64,000 nt of DNA from Galerina marginata (taxonomy: Eukaryota; Basidiomycota; Agaricomycetes; Agaricales; Galerinaceae), in assembly GCA_023014335.1 (NCBI GenBank), contig JAECYW010000005.1:1984001-2048000 (forward strand), written 5' to 3'. The first letter of the stretch is position 1; every line of letters begins with the position of its first letter. Shown piece after piece: positions 1 to 12,342 of the stretch. The notes beneath the pieces are model-generated. The model worked only from the letters and a program-made list of their open reading frames with translations, made no database searches and was not told where the DNA came from. The position numbers and the translations under genes were made by a program.

Positions 1-764
1 GGATTCCAGACCCGTGTTACCTTTTCTTCTTATACGCCTTCCTTGTTCGATAAATATCGGGTTCCCAGGCATTCAAGGTAGCCATTCAACGACCCATCCC
101 GCTATAAGGTATGTCAAGACCCGGTAGCTGAAGAACTGGTCCAGAGATCTGCGGTTGTTCTCCGCGAGAAGACCGCGAGGAGCGGGAAAGCACCGGGAAC
201 AAGAAGTCACAGGAAATATTATTGATAACTTTTCCCAAGGCAGGCAGCTGACTGGCTGTTCTAAATTAAAATAGGTGTGAAAGTCAAGAGCGCTCGACCC
301 GCAATGGCTAGGCTCAAGCCGGAAACCTTCACAGGATTTGTATAGAATCCGCGGGTCGAACATCCGTCAGCTGGACTATCGATGACTCGGCCGATGGCAA
401 AAGCGCAGTGAAAGCTGTGTGGCCTAGTCGGGATTGGAGAATTGGAGCCAGCAAAGCAAGGCATGAGAACAATGAAAAGCAGACAAAGGGCCTCAGAAGC
501 TGAGGGGGAGATGAAATGGAAAGGCAGGATACCATTCAGAGAACGCAGGCCTGAAAGGGGATAGATTCTGATACGAGATTTATCTTTTTACCGATCGTTC
601 AGGAAAAACTTGGAAGGTTCCTGATATGCACGTGCTGTGAAGTGTGCTGTGTTTGTTGATGCTTTCGTTTATGCCGTAAGAGTACAACAAGCACAATTGC
701 TTCCAAACCACGACGCTCCATTGCCGTTCTCCCCTCTATTTAACACCAGCGTCATCCCTTTTTC
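1..764. other. intergenic, no gene recognised
   Basis: Only short overlapping reading frames without recognisable motifs or coherent splice sites are seen. The last 100 bases probably contain the promoter and leader of the small gene that follows. Confidence 0.4.
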
Positions 765-1517
765 ATGGCAGTCACTCTTCCCCGTCACCATATGTTCTCC
801 AATCCTAACAAGCATATGCGACGCAGTGCCACTGCAGTCATGGCCGGTGCCTTTGATATCCGTGGATCCAGGGACGTTCTGACGAGCTTGTTGAATGGCG
901 TCGGGCCTTACAAAGAAGTCGAAAGGGATGAGGAGGCTAGGCAGAAGAGGAAGCAGGAAAAGAAGGACCAAAGGAGAGAGGAGAAGAGAAGAATAAAAGC
1001 TGCGGCGCGGGCACGCCAGAAAGAGCTCATGGGCGACGTTGGACGACACGCGACTATGGATGGCGCCTTTGCGAGTACCAGCTCCCTTCCACAGCTCCCA
1101 ACCCCAGCCAGTAGCAGTGTGACTCCCTTCTGGCGTGCGCGACCCACTATTCATATTCCCGCGATGCAACGATCGGTCTCCGTGACTCCTTCGCCGACGT
1201 TGTCTACGCACCACCGCGCCTTGACTCCAGCCTCAACGCCTGGACCTTCTATATCCTCAAGCACATCGCGAACATCATCCAAGAGGCCACGGACGCCCGA
1301 CGACGATGAAGGCTTGGAACCAGAGTCTGCATCTGCGCCACGAGGTCGCAAGAAACGTGCTGCGGCGAAGAAAGGTTGGAAGGGCTGGGTCGAGGGCTCA
1401 CCTCCGCCTTCCGACAAGCTTATCAACCTCGATGCTGTTCCCCTGCTTCAAGAACGGCGTACAAGGAGCGGTAAAAATTTCGACGCCATCAGCATTGGCA
1501 AGGACGGATGGGTGTAA
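765..1517 (+). CDS. basic, low-complexity hypothetical protein
   Basis: Intronless 250-residue frame. It has a strongly charged Lys/Arg/Glu segment (about residues 45-88, likely helical), a Ser/Thr/Pro-rich middle and a basic patch RGRKKRAAAKKGWKGW that looks like a nuclear localisation signal. It ends in an RTRSGKNFDAI-type tail. No enzymatic motif is visible. The first Met is used; in-frame Met codons shortly downstream (for example at residue 10) could equally be the start. The composition suggests a nuclear, largely disordered protein. I do not recognise the family and give no function. Confidence 0.5.
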   Translation: MAVTLPRHHMFSNPNKHMRRSATAVMAGAFDIRGSRDVLTSLLNGVGPYKEVERDEEARQKRKQEKKDQRREEKRRIKAAARARQKELMGDVGRHATMDGAFASTSSLPQLPTPASSSVTPFWRARPTIHIPAMQRSVSVTPSPTLSTHHRALTPASTPGPSISSSTSRTSSKRPRTPDDDEGLEPESASAPRGRKKRAAAKKGWKGWVEGSPPPSDKLINLDAVPLLQERRTRSGKNFDAISIGKDGWV

Positions 1518-2571
1518 TTGTGAGTCATCTATCAAGTCATCCAACGGTGCAATATTACTGATACTCTGGAAAAGAGTTCACATCATACCCAAGAGACTAT
1601 CCGCCCAGGTTTTTGAAGGCTTCTCGGATCTCGTCGTCGTCGTCGTGGCGTACATTCCGGACGGAACATATCCCCAAATATATCCTCACCAAGTCGCCCC
1701 CTTGCTCCTTGGTACATTGCGAATTCATTCCAGGCTGGTCGACATCTTACCGGACGTAATTCTGCTGTTCTTTTCGTCTTGTTTTCCTTTTGATGCCGGG
1801 CATGATATATTCATTTGATAACTGGGTTTGCAACGTTGTCGTTTCCTAGGTTCTTGATTTCTTTGTTTTGCCGTAGAAAAACTTGGTCCTCGATATTACT
1901 CTTCATTTATCTGCCCCGATTTGTTCCTTTCATGCAAAAAACCTGCAGACTACCAGGTACTCCATTTAGCCTTCTTTTTCGTGAAAGAAGATAAGATAGG
2001 CCGTCAGCGTTTACATATGTTATTAATGTCTTTGACCTGTTTGCTCTCATAGTTCGTGTTATAATTGATTTGGTTGAATTCTATGTAGTTCAAGGCATAT
2101 TGGCGCTGGCTGCTTTCACTGTGAATATTTTCCGTCCGGTCACCACAAGCTTGTGGATCGGCATAAATTAGGTAATTTGAAAGCTAGCAGCCCTGAAAGG
2201 AAACAAACAGCAACATTCTCGTTTTTGAGCTCGCTGCCACCGACTTCGACCACAGTGCTCTTTTTTTTGCGACATTTTTGCTCACAGGGTGTCGAGATTG
2301 TAGAGTTCAGGGCCCGTTGCCCTTGGAATTGTTGCCTCACTTTCCCCTCACAGTTCACACCCACACGAGCCCGAGATTCTGGCTCTACATCACACAAGTC
2401 AGGCCACCCCGCGTTTCATCGGACTTCTACCTGCCTGAGCTCGGGGAGATTACTTCGACGCGACTTTGGCTTTCAAGTGGCGTTTAGGACGAATACCTAG
2501 ATACAGATTACTTGTTTCTCGTTGCTGGACTAGACATTGCTCGAACTCGCACCATTCTTTAGCCTCGTAAG
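1518..2571. other. intergenic, no gene recognised
   Basis: AT-richer sequence with T-rich runs and only short unsupported frames. It separates the small orphan gene from the GTPase gene and presumably carries the 3' end of the first and the promoter of the second. Confidence 0.4.
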
Positions 2572-4433
2572 ATGGTTTTGGCGCATCTGCCAGCTCTCCC
2601 ACCTCCTCCGTCATGGTTCCCGGGACACATGATGAAGTTCACGCGGATGCTGCCTGCTTTGCTCAAGAAGACCAACGTCGTTCTGGAAATTAGAGACTCG
2701 CGGCTTCCGTTGACGAGTATAAACAGAACCCTGGAAGGTGTGTTGACTGGTTCTCTGCGTGTGTATCGGATGAGGCCATTGCCTTTCGAGGGATATGGCT
2801 GTCTTCGTGTATGCCTTCCTGCTCTTCCAATTGGCAATCAAAGGAGACGGACGGATCTGTTCCTCCGGTGCTTTCTCTGGCCTCGCCGCAATGCCTTGCG
2901 TCGTTGACTTTCATTTTGGCCATCGGCTATCAGTGCTTAACTCTCGTTCATTTCATGCTTAGGTGCGTTGAAAAAATGGAGACTCGAACGCGGATGGGAC
3001 CCGAACAATCCGGGACGTCGATTTTTTGCCGTTGAAGCTTGTGAACACATCGTCGTTTTGAACAAGCGGGACCTTGTCCCTGAGTGGGGTTTGGAGGTAG
3101 GTGTTAATTCCTAAACCTTCGGAGTGAAGCCTAAGGACGCTTTCGTCAAGCCTTTTCGTAAAGCGATGGCAAAGAAGTATCCTCATCAGCAACTCTTCTT
3201 CGCATCATGGCAGCGGCCGCGGGATATTCGCAATTTGAGCGAGATCCTCGTAAGTATGTCGCCTCATTTCCGACTCAGCGATTTGACCAGCTTATTCGCC
3301 GTACATCTTTCTTAATTGCGACCTAGATATTGCCAAAGAATATCCTCACGCCATGGAGCTAAATGTCCTAGTGATAGGAATGCCCAATGTCGGCAAGTCC
3401 ACGTTGCTTAATGCACTCCGGAATATGGGAATTAAAGGCCGTGTGTAGCCATCCGCTGCGGTTTCCAATTTTTTTGACCGTCTAATACTTTTTGGTAACA
3501 ATAGGAACACCTAAGGCTTTCCAAACTTCAGCGAATCCGGGGATGACACAAGCTCTTTCCACAAGACTGAAACTTTCTCTAGATCCTTTGGTTTATGCTT
3601 ATGATACACCGGGGGTCATGTTACCCTTCCTTGGCCGTGGAACGGAAGGGGCCGAGAGAGGAGTCAAACTCGCACTTATTGGTACGTAACAGCCCACTAG
3701 GCGTCATGAGGATGAGGTGATCAGTAGGACTGATAAGAACTATTTCATTCAATCTAAAAGCGGGCATCAAAGAAGGACTATACGACATGGAAGCGTTGGC
3801 TGCGTATCTGTTATACAGACTGAACGTTCTCAATCCTATTTGTAAGTGTGGTATCCACATGTATACCGTTTACCAGCCTATTCATTCCTTTCTGTTCATC
3901 ATTGGCCATTGACACGCCCTTTTGATTTGGATTCGGTGACTGATTCTTTTGTTATTTCAGCTCCAGCGTATTTGCATTTACTCCTACCGGGAGCATCTCC
4001 AACTCTTGACCTGGAAGAGTTTCTGACACTGCTTGCAAGGCGAATGGGCATGATAAAGCGTGGCGCCGAAGTGGATCTTAGTCGAGCTGCGGTCTACTTT
4101 GTGAGATGGTGGCGCGAGGAAGGCGGACTCTTGTCTGCGGCCTCAACACTCCATTTAGGACCTTGTCCATCACCGGACCAAAATCATCTGCCAAACACCC
4201 AAACTCAGGCCTGGGGTTTTGATTTCCAGTGGGATCTGCGGCCGCAGGGTACGCCGGAGAACTGGGATCCTTCCCTCTTCATCCAGGAAAAGATGGAACA
4301 GAGTATAGATGAATATGTGGCCATGACAGATCGGGAGGAAGCTGACGAAAATAATGTTAGTCAAACACAGGTCAAAAAGAAAGCGATGCTGGAGGAGAAG
4401 GAAAAGCGTCGGTTAAAGCACGTTAAACGGTAG
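2572..4433 (+). CDS. MTG1: mitochondrial ribosome-associated GTPase 1 (YlqF/MTG1 family)
   Basis: Spliced gene with six introns. Exon 1 is 2572-2737 and exon 2 starts at 2963 (GAAG/GT junction gives EGALKKW). The GTPase motifs appear in circularly permuted order, as in YlqF/MTG1: G4 NKRD in exon 2 near 3060, then G1 GMPNVGKST near 3380, then a G2 region, then G3 DTPGV near 3605. The N-terminus WFPGHMMK and the VLEIRDSRLPL segment are family hallmarks. The last exon runs from about 3961 to the stop at 4433 and ends in a Lys/Glu-rich tail. Family members act in assembly of the large subunit of the mitochondrial ribosome at the inner membrane; that role is inferred from family membership. The G1 exon ends after GTAA (3253), not at the earlier GT, because only that donor keeps the reading frame. 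Confidence 0.9.
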
Positions 4434-4712
4434 CATTATCCCTACTGCCATGTTTTTTCCGCTTCATTCGTTCGTGCTTTACTTCTACTTTTGGAATCTT
4501 AATTTTGACATGTCGATCCAGTGGTCATTCCAAGTCTAAATTTACAGTCTCTTCTAATACCTACACAAGTAACCTGAGTCCGGGATCCATCTGACTGTGA
4601 TTCATGACAGTGGGAGTCTGGGTAGCTTAGGATGTCTATATTAAACGGGTTGCTAAAATTACAGGTAGGCTAGCGGGTCCATGGAATTGACGACATTCCG
4701 ACAGTCCCCAGT

Positions 4713-5280
4713 CTAGAAATCAAGATAATCACGACCTCTTCCCCATGCACCTGCACCAGCGCCTCCAGCAGTGCCGTAGGGATCCTCGCCTGCCGCTACA
4801 GCTGCACCACCGGTCGTACCCTCGACATCCTTGTAGGAAAATTCACGCTTGAACTTTGTCTCCAGAGACGACATTGTACCGATGAGCTTTGTGCACGCCA
4901 ATTCCAGTATTGCTTGAGGTGTTATCGTACCGTCGGTTTGGATTTTGATCACGAAATAAGGGTGGAGTGGGTGAGGCACTTTGTATCCCGCAAACAAGAT
5001 CTGGGGCATTGATAGGAGTTGACTAGATGACTATAAGGTTCAGGGATATTTCTCGGAACCGAGATAGATAAGATGCATACGCGCGCAGCATGTTACCAAG
5101 TGTATGATCTTGTTTGACGATTTTTATGGTTGCCGCGTTTGGGATCTTGGTATCTTCGATGACTTCAACCCTGGTACGCAGTGAAAGGGTTCAACCTAGG
5201 GATTTGGGTCATAAGAAAGATACATACGGCTTTTCGCCGTCATCCAGGACATAACTTTCATGACGGGCAGGCGCATTCAT
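4713..5280 (-). CDS. RPB11: DNA-directed RNA polymerase II subunit RPB11
   Basis: Three exons on the minus strand: 5280-5228, 5170-5081 and 5022-4713, giving about 150 residues. The start reads MNAPARHESYVLDDGEKP. The second exon carries KIVKQDHTLGNMLRA, the archetypal RPB11/RPAC dimerisation-fold motif, and the third PHPLHPYFVIKIQT. RPB11 pairs with RPB3 in the Pol II assembly platform. Yeast and human RPB11 are about 117-120 residues long; the extra length here is a Gly/Ala-rich C-terminal tail (residues ~115-150) ending GRGRDYLDF. The gene is divergent from the L28 gene, with about 690 bp between start codons. Confidence 0.93.
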
Positions 5281-5973
5281 ATCGTGTAATTTTCAAAAGT
5301 CAATTCCCCTGTGCGGGAGTGTAAATACGATTCATGAAGGTAATAATAAGTCGCATGGATTCACGTAAGTGGAACGTTTCGACACAAAGCTATAGGATGT
5401 TAAGGTAATTGTTTGATGTTCCAAATCGACAACGGGGCCTGAAATTGACAAGAGTAAACCTGGAATAAAAGTGGTTCAGTCAGAGTTCAAAGTATTGTCA
5501 AGACAAAAGATCAGCGTCGAAGTTGCGATCATGAAGATTCACCGACAATAAATATATAACCATCACGTAAGGTAAGCAGTAATGCAACAATGACTTACAA
5601 TATACAACGTGTCCGCCAACCCCAGCGACGTCGAGATGGTGTAAAATAGAGAATGAAAGGACAAGCGCGATGCAAGTTTGCGTAACGGTTATTTGGCTTT
5701 GTTTGTATTGTGGCGATCAACCGAGGGAGAATTGATGGACATCGCTGAAAGGACTCCCCAAACCGACAACCTTCCTCAAGGTCAGTATCTCTGGTGAATC
5801 TCTGCGTTTATGCATTTCCAGCGCGTTCCAGAGGCATGGAGCTCCTGAATCCATGTTTTTTGGACGAAAACGCTGGAATTCTGGGGTGGATGGATCCGGA
5901 GACATCTGGATGGCGATCGTTTCGGTGCTTTGGGTGGTTTGCTGATTCGACATTCTTTGGCTCACAGAAAACA
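5281..5973. promoter_or_regulatory. bidirectional promoter between RPB11 and ribosomal L28
   Basis: The two start codons face away from each other, so this stretch must hold both promoters. A candidate 5'UTR intron of L28 runs from a gtcagt donor near 5779 to a ttggctcacag acceptor just before the ATG; it is an inference, but such leader introns are common in fungal ribosomal-protein genes. No TATA box or factor site is assigned. Confidence 0.4.
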
Positions 5974-6601
5974 ATGCCTTCCCGGTTCTCGAAAACCCGC
6001 AAGCATCGCGGCCACGTATCGGCCGGTCATGGACGTGTAGGGAAGCACCGCAAACATCCTGGAGGTCGCGGTCTTGCTGGTGGTCAGCATCACCACCGGT
6101 GCGTCTCTACCCTCCCACTCTTATGCCCGATTTCCTCTATTTGAGATGTACCTAACTTTCTGGTGCTTTCAGAACCAACTTCGATAAATACCATCCTGGT
6201 TACTTCGGTAAGGTTGGTATGCGCCACTTCCATCTCACCCGCAATCAATACTGGCGCCCTATCATCAACGTCGACAAGTTGTGGAGTCTAGTGCCTGAGG
6301 AGCAAAAGAAGGGACTGACTGAGAACTCGGAGGTCGTTCCCGTCATTGACACCCTGAGATTCGGATACGGAAAGGTGCTGGGCAACGGAATGTGCGTAAC
6401 AATGCTGCTCCATTTCTTAATGTGACCACTTACTTGAACTTCCTACATCAGGCTGCCAAAACTGCCCTTCATCGTAAAAGCCCGTTTTGTTTCGGCAAAA
6501 GCAGAGTACGTTACTATTAATTTGGTAAACCTGCCAAATGCTGATATTCTGATAGGGCCAAGATCAAGGAGGCTGGTGGTGTTGTGTCATTGGTCGCTTA
6601 A
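5974..6601 (+). CDS. RPL28: 60S ribosomal protein L28 (uL15; L27a of animals)
   Basis: Four exons, 5974-6098, 6173-6391, 6452-6505 and 6556-6601, give 147 residues, close to the family length of about 149. The N-terminus has the uL15 motifs [19 protein letters not shown] and [13 protein letters not shown]. The third exon reads [18 protein letters not shown] and the end GGVVSLVA. All three introns have GT-AG ends and are 50-74 bp long. The protein is a structural component near the peptidyl-transferase side of the large cytosolic subunit (family knowledge). I see nothing broken. Confidence 0.95.
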
Positions 6602-9038
6602 TCTCTTTTCGCACTTTCATATCTTTTTCTATGACCATGAAATTAAGCAACATGCCCACATGCTCTTTTCGTGCTACTCGATACGGGATCCTCGAGCAGC
6701 GTGATTTTCATTCGTCAAGAACGTTTTCATCAACAACTTTCTCTGGTAAACATCGGTCATGATCACTGTCCCTTTTCTGTTCCGTCGTTTACGAGAGAGG
6801 CAATGACCCTGTTGAAAGCCGCCCTTGCTTTAGGTCATTCCGGTCAAGTTTCAAGTTGACTTGTGAGTGTAGATAAACATTCTAGGCCATATGGTCGTCA
6901 GATGTGGGTCCGCATTCGAAATCTAGATGATCTGGATAGAACTTTAGAAGCCCTTCATTCGCAGTTTACCGGAAGACATTGTCCCTCAGTAGCAGTCCTT
7001 CAGAGAAAATCTCGTGTCCCTGCCGGACTTTTTTAATGACTGTTGCTGCTTCCCGAATTCATCGACCGAGCTCCGATATTTCAGTTCGATCACTCAAATA
7101 TAAACGTGAGCGTGGGCCTTCCTATTGTTTCAACTTGCCTAAACTTTGAGACTGACTGTATAGCCAATTTTTGAATCTGTTCTGGCCGATAAATCAGAAA
7201 TGAAAACCACAAATAACGATGCCCACATGAGTGTTTCTACCCTCCTGGACCCAGATTCTTTTTAAAAGTCTACTGGAAAAGCTTCTCGACTGTGATTCAG
7301 CTACTCCTTCCAGGTGAGATTTTCCTTGGTGGCTCACTCAAAAATTGTATAAGATTTTGGTCTTTAGTCGTGTCACTGAAGGCAAAAAAATACCCAGGAC
7401 CCAAAAAATCCGTCGCCCAAGTAAGGTAGGGGCCACCAGGAACCGGCCACCTTATGTAAACGCTTACATAAGCGGCAAAATGTTGGGTCGAGAAAAAAAT
7501 AAATTTTTTGGATGGTATTTTCACTGATATCGTAGGGGAAAGACAGTTATTTTTTTTTTTTTTGCATCTCAACTTCCACTGAGGACATCGAGACCTTTGT
7601 TAGCTGCCCCATGACTCGTTATTTGATTTCAAGAGGATATGGTGCACAGGCGGTCCGACGGTAAGATACCTACCTAATATAGTAACTTACGTAATACCCT
7701 AACCCTAAAGTCGCGGCAAAATCTTGGTGTCAAAAATTCGAAAAGTTGCAGAACGAGCTGGAAAGCACGAACAAACACTTTTAAAAAAATTCGGATTTTT
7801 TGGAAAATGGCTAATATCTCTCTCGAAAGTTTATCAATTTGAAATCTGTTTCCAACAAGTTGTAAGGATGGTCAATAGCTTCATTTCTATGGTCTTCGAA
7901 ATGTGAGAAAGGTGGTGGTGGTTGAGGTATATCGTGCTCGTCGTTGCTTACATAAGGTGGCCGGTTCCTGATGGCCCCTACCTTACTGGATGGCGACGGA
8001 TCCGTATATCGCCATTTTATAATTCACACAACGGTCTTGTTTCAAGTACTTTTATCGGTGACCGCTCCCACTAAGAGGTGACGGGGAAGGTCGGAGGATC
8101 GAGGTTCTCCTCCTCATTCGACACTTGGTAACGAGTATACTTCCCAAACTTGATAACCATATAAGAAGACGTCCGCTCAGTTTTTTGGAGGGTGTAATTT
8201 CACTTTTTTAGGCAGGCTCGTATTATTTTATCTTCCAAGGTCGCTTTGGCAGTGGATAAATTGATACCTTGGTCCCTCTCTCCCATCTTGCCGTGAAAGA
8301 CCGCGAAATATCCATCTATTTCGACCGCTACAACTGCACGCACCAGAGGCTCTTTTGCGATCGGTCGTCGCGAATGTGCATACCGGCATTACTTGCACCA
8401 ACCCATAGGCCGGAAACTAGCTTCGATAATTTCCCCTCATCAGTAGGAAACGTTCATGCCGGAGTTCCCGAAGTTCACTGATTCAAATTATTGTGAAAAG
8501 TCGGTTGGCAGTTTTGACCAATACATTTCTTCCTGGTGGGTTCCACTGTTTTCATGAGACCTCACATACATAGGCAGTCCGGATGCGTTTCTGATCCGCA
8601 AACTCTCATACCCCTAGGCCTGCAATAAGTATATCTTGGTAAGGAGGCTGTTAAAACGAGCCAGTGTGAAAAGGACATCTAATTTTAATTCCAATCTCGT
8701 GCAACATGTATGAAAATAGATTCCTGATTATTCAAGCCTGAAGAATGGCTCTGCTTTTTGCTTTTAAATATTTGGCTTGGTCAGTTAAAATCCTGCACGT
8801 GTAAGGACAACTGTTACGCGGCATAAGTCGCTCCGTTAGCGTCATTTTTGTTTACGTCGAGTGAGCTTTTAACAGAATCTATGAATATCTGCGCAGCTTG
8901 GCATGATTACGGGGTGCCGAGGACATGACAGCGTTACCCGATTTGGAAAGGAATTAGATCCCGGGTCGGCAACAAGAAAGCTGTCTCAGCGTCACTCCCA
9001 CACCACATCCTCAATCCCTTTCCCTTCTCCCCCCAGCA
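6602..9038. other. gene-poor region with one inverted-repeat element
   Basis: About 2.4 kb with no frame that looks like a conserved protein. It contains the inverted-repeat element listed separately (7408-8001), a T15 run near 7550, and two telomere-like units (ccctaaccctaaa) near 7697. The last 100 bases before 9039 are pyrimidine-rich and probably the promoter and leader of the RING gene. Confidence 0.4.
7408..8001. mobile_element. 594-bp terminal-inverted-repeat element, candidate MITE
   Basis: A segment of about 52 bases at 7408-7459 (beginning atccgtcgcc, including gtaaggtaggggcca and ggaaccggccacctt) recurs in reverse complement at 7946-8001 with few mismatches. The interior carries no coding frame, so it would be non-autonomous. 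I could not define a convincing target-site duplication, so the outer limits and superfamily are uncertain. A chance inverted repeat of this length and identity is very unlikely. Confidence 0.5.
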
Positions 9039-11242
9039 ATGAACATTTCCACTTGGTGTAAGTCGATTATATGCCCACAATCCATTCAAAATCTTGATAT
9101 ATACCTCGATTGCAGATTCTCATCAGTACTCTACCTGGAATCGCACTCGTCGTCTTGCCCAGTCGCCATTCATTGCGAGGACGGGTACCAACGCCTCGTT
9201 AACAGCGACAGCCATGGCTCAGCAAAACATGAACGCACAGGCGGATGCCACCAATGGCGCAGGCAAAGATAAAAAGTCGAGCGAACCGCTTTTCGGGCCT
9301 AGCATAGGATCAGTTAGCAACGGACCAGCCTGGACTCTTTCGAGTGAAAAGAAGGTCGTCACAGACGAGCTGACACCGGACATCGTCAGCAGTTGGGTAG
9401 AGAAAAGCAAGGAGGTGAGTTTACTTTCTTTAGGATAGGGCGCCGCGGCCTGGGAGCTAGGATGTGGCTGTCTTGCACCTTACCGCGAACTTTTGTTACG
9501 AATTTGTCACCTGTCCGGGTCGTTCAACCTATTCCTGTTGCTCCACCTCACGACGGAGGTCAGATCAAAGCTCATCTGCTCGCACTGTTGCGATCATATG
9601 TGGTTGTAATTTCTTTGCCAAACTGACTGTTCGTCATTGATCCAGACGTCGCAAGCCACGACAACACTTCAGGCTCTGGTCAATCTCAAACGTCCCACTC
9701 TCCGTCTTATGCCATTAGCATCTGTCCAAGATGACCCTGCGACAAACAACGTATCCGATCAGCACCATCATGGCCTAGAATTCGAATACGATTGTGATGC
9801 TCCAAAATGTGGAATCTATGTTCATGTGCTCCTTCCGAAGACCCACCCGGATGCACCATCAACGTCGTCTCATCATTCGCTGTCCAAACTTCTTGTTTTC
9901 GAAACTGTCGTTGACGGGGGCTTTGGCAATCACCTCAAACTAGAGGAAGGTGCTATGCTCGAACTTGGCCGATTTGAGCACTCGAATTCTCAGCCCAGTG
10001 CAACGGAAACAACGCCCGGTCCTTTGAGTGCCGAACCCTCAACTTCAGGTGAACTTTCGACTTCCCCTTCTACTGATGGAGGCGCTGGGCGTAATAATCG
10101 CCGCCGGTTCACAAATTTCCATTTCCGCAAGCGTTCTCAGAATCGTAGCATCTCTGGACCCGCTCTGGCCGTCGTCGATGCCGAACCTGCTGTCGTCCAG
10201 GAAGGGAAGCCCAAAGATGGCAAAGACGAGCCCGAGGAAGGCGTTAAAGTGACCATCCGGCTTGCGGCTCTCGACGAACAGGGCACCGAGCTTGCCTCTC
10301 CCAACGAGCAGACAACGTATCTGCATATCGTTCGCTTCGGCCAGAAGAGCACCGAAGTGGCTGAAGGTGGAGACCCTGCCGAAGACACTCGCCCGTGGGT
10401 CGTCAAAGTCGTGAAGCGGGAAGCAACGGTGAGGCAATATCCACTACGATATATTTTTATTTTGTCTAAACCATAATTAGATTGGGCCGCACACCTTCCA
10501 CCTCCATGAAATCTTCGGCCTTACCTCATCTTCAGCTCACAGTGCTCCCCCCACTGCTCCACCACCTCCCACCACACACACACACACGTATCCTCCAGAA
10601 GAAACCCAGCAACCAGCTCCTGCTGCATTCACAGCTGATGATGATGATCCCCAATCTGAGTGTCTACTATGCCTCTCCTCTCCTCGCGAGGTCGTCCTTC
10701 TCCCTTGTCGCCACCTTGTCGCATGCAAAGATTGTGCATTGAACATGGTGGAGTTCGGCGCCGGTGGCAATATCACTCAACCCACTGAACCCGCCACCGG
10801 AGACGATGCGCCGGCAACTCCAGGGGTCCCAGGAGCTGCTGCTGCTACACCTGCCCCGGTCACTCCCATCGCCAACCAACGACGAAAGAGAAAGGCCAAA
10901 GGGTGGTTCTGCCCTGTTTGTCGTCAACGTGAGTACACCCCGTTTTCAATCTTGCCGTCCTCTAAAAATAGATTTATGTTCGTAGCATACACCTCTATGC
11001 TTAGACTGACAACTAGCGCCCCGCCCGTTGCTGAGAGCAAGGAAGGGGAGGGATCGGGCACTGAGGATGAGGGGATGCCCGCTTCTCCCGATGCGACTCA
11101 CGCTCCGGCGACCACGGAGGTACGCAGCGGAGGGTTGTTGGGTGGTTCTCTTCGCCCTGGGTTCTTGAGAGGCTTGAGTTTATCGAGGAACCAGCCTGCA
11201 GATGTGGAGAATCAGAATGCACAGGTCCGAGCAGCCGCTTAA
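9039..11242 (+). CDS. MGRN1/RNF157-like RING E3 ubiquitin ligase
   Basis: Spliced gene. The first exon is tiny (MNISTW, 9039 onward); exon 2 starts in SHQYSTWNRTRR. The large exon beginning at about 9645 carries LVNLKRPTLRLM, which resembles the LVNIRKDSLRLV motif of Mahogunin. A later exon has IGPHTFHLHEIFGL just before the RING, as in the animal family. The RING reads CLLC...LLPCRHLVACKDC (about 10660-10740) and then GWFCPVCRQPYTSMLRL. An Ala/Pro-rich insertion of about 60 residues lies between the fourth pair of ligands and the final CPVC. The last intron (10930-10986) restores the Q-P-Y junction. The exon structure at 9415-9644 is not resolved. The likely role is E2-dependent substrate ubiquitination; substrates are unknown. 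Confidence 0.75.
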
Positions 11243-12342
11243 AGGTCTTTCGCGCCTTTATTAATCTCCCATGGGTGTGACGAGCTACTGGATGGTAGAG
11301 ACGGTGATATGTTTGTGGATAACCTCCTTGGAACTTGGCGGGTTGTTGTATGGTTATAATTTACCCTTTGGCTGGGTTTGTATTCTATTCCTTCCTTTTG
11401 TTCCCTTTTCTTGTCTCGCCCTCGATATTGACGTGTTATTCCATTCACTCACCGCCTTCCATCCCTTCCTCATGATTTTCTACAATGCCTCTGTATTTGG
11501 ATCTTAGATACCGGTTATTCTCCTTCAATGTGCCAGAGTTCATAGCGTGTCTTACGTTGACCACTGGTTCGATATGTTTTTCTTGTTAGTCGTGTATAGT
11601 ATTTTACCTTGGATGTACTTTTATTTATGAAAATACCGCGAAAGCGATGGGGAAGCCGAGAACCCCTGGTGCTTCAGTCGTTGAGGCGGTAGCGGCGCTA
11701 CAAACCATATTTACAATTGGTATACAGCAATTGGTCAGAGATTTTCGAATCCGTACTAAGTATCGCTTACTTTGTTTCTTCCTGTTCTGGCGGTGCACGC
11801 AGTACAAGCAGGAACAAGGAGACGTTTTGGAAAAAATTGGCATAGAAGTTTCTGACCACAACGACTACTTACCTTCCAAGCTTACTAACGGTCCATAACT
11901 GCAAGGTTTTCTCGGGCGAAATTCCTGAAAACGAACTCGGAGTAATTGTGCTTACAGCTCGAGGTGGCAGACCCGGATTCCCCGGAGTCGCCTGATAATT
12001 TATGCTTTTAGAAATTAGAACTCGGGCGTGTGCCCGACACTGCCTTGGGCATTGCTTGCACTGCTTGTCTACTAGCAATTCGCCTGGGTCAAAATTTGAA
12101 GTGTTACTAAGTAGCGATTACATTCACCCGCAGTTTCTGACGACTCAGAGCAAGGATGTAAGGGGTACAATAGAAAACACAAGAGATTGGAGAAAGTGAA
12201 CGCGTAGATCACGTGTTGCTGATCCTGATGTCTCTAGCACATTCTTGATTGCTTGACACCGACGGCTTATTAACACACTCTTGTTTCTCTCCCACCAACA
12301 GCGAAACCTATAGCCACAAAGCAGCATACCAAAGGTCGAGAA
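11243..12342. other. intergenic, no gene recognised
   Basis: Probable 3' flank of the RING gene followed by about 1 kb without supported coding sequence. Two short frames near 11650-11900 and 12000-12200 have no motif. The leader of the first FYVE-RING gene is probably at the right end. Confidence 0.4.

Noticed and set aside
7690..7710. Telomere-like ccctaaccctaaa
   Set aside because: Only two units inside an interstitial element-like region; far too short for a telomere or clear telomere scar.
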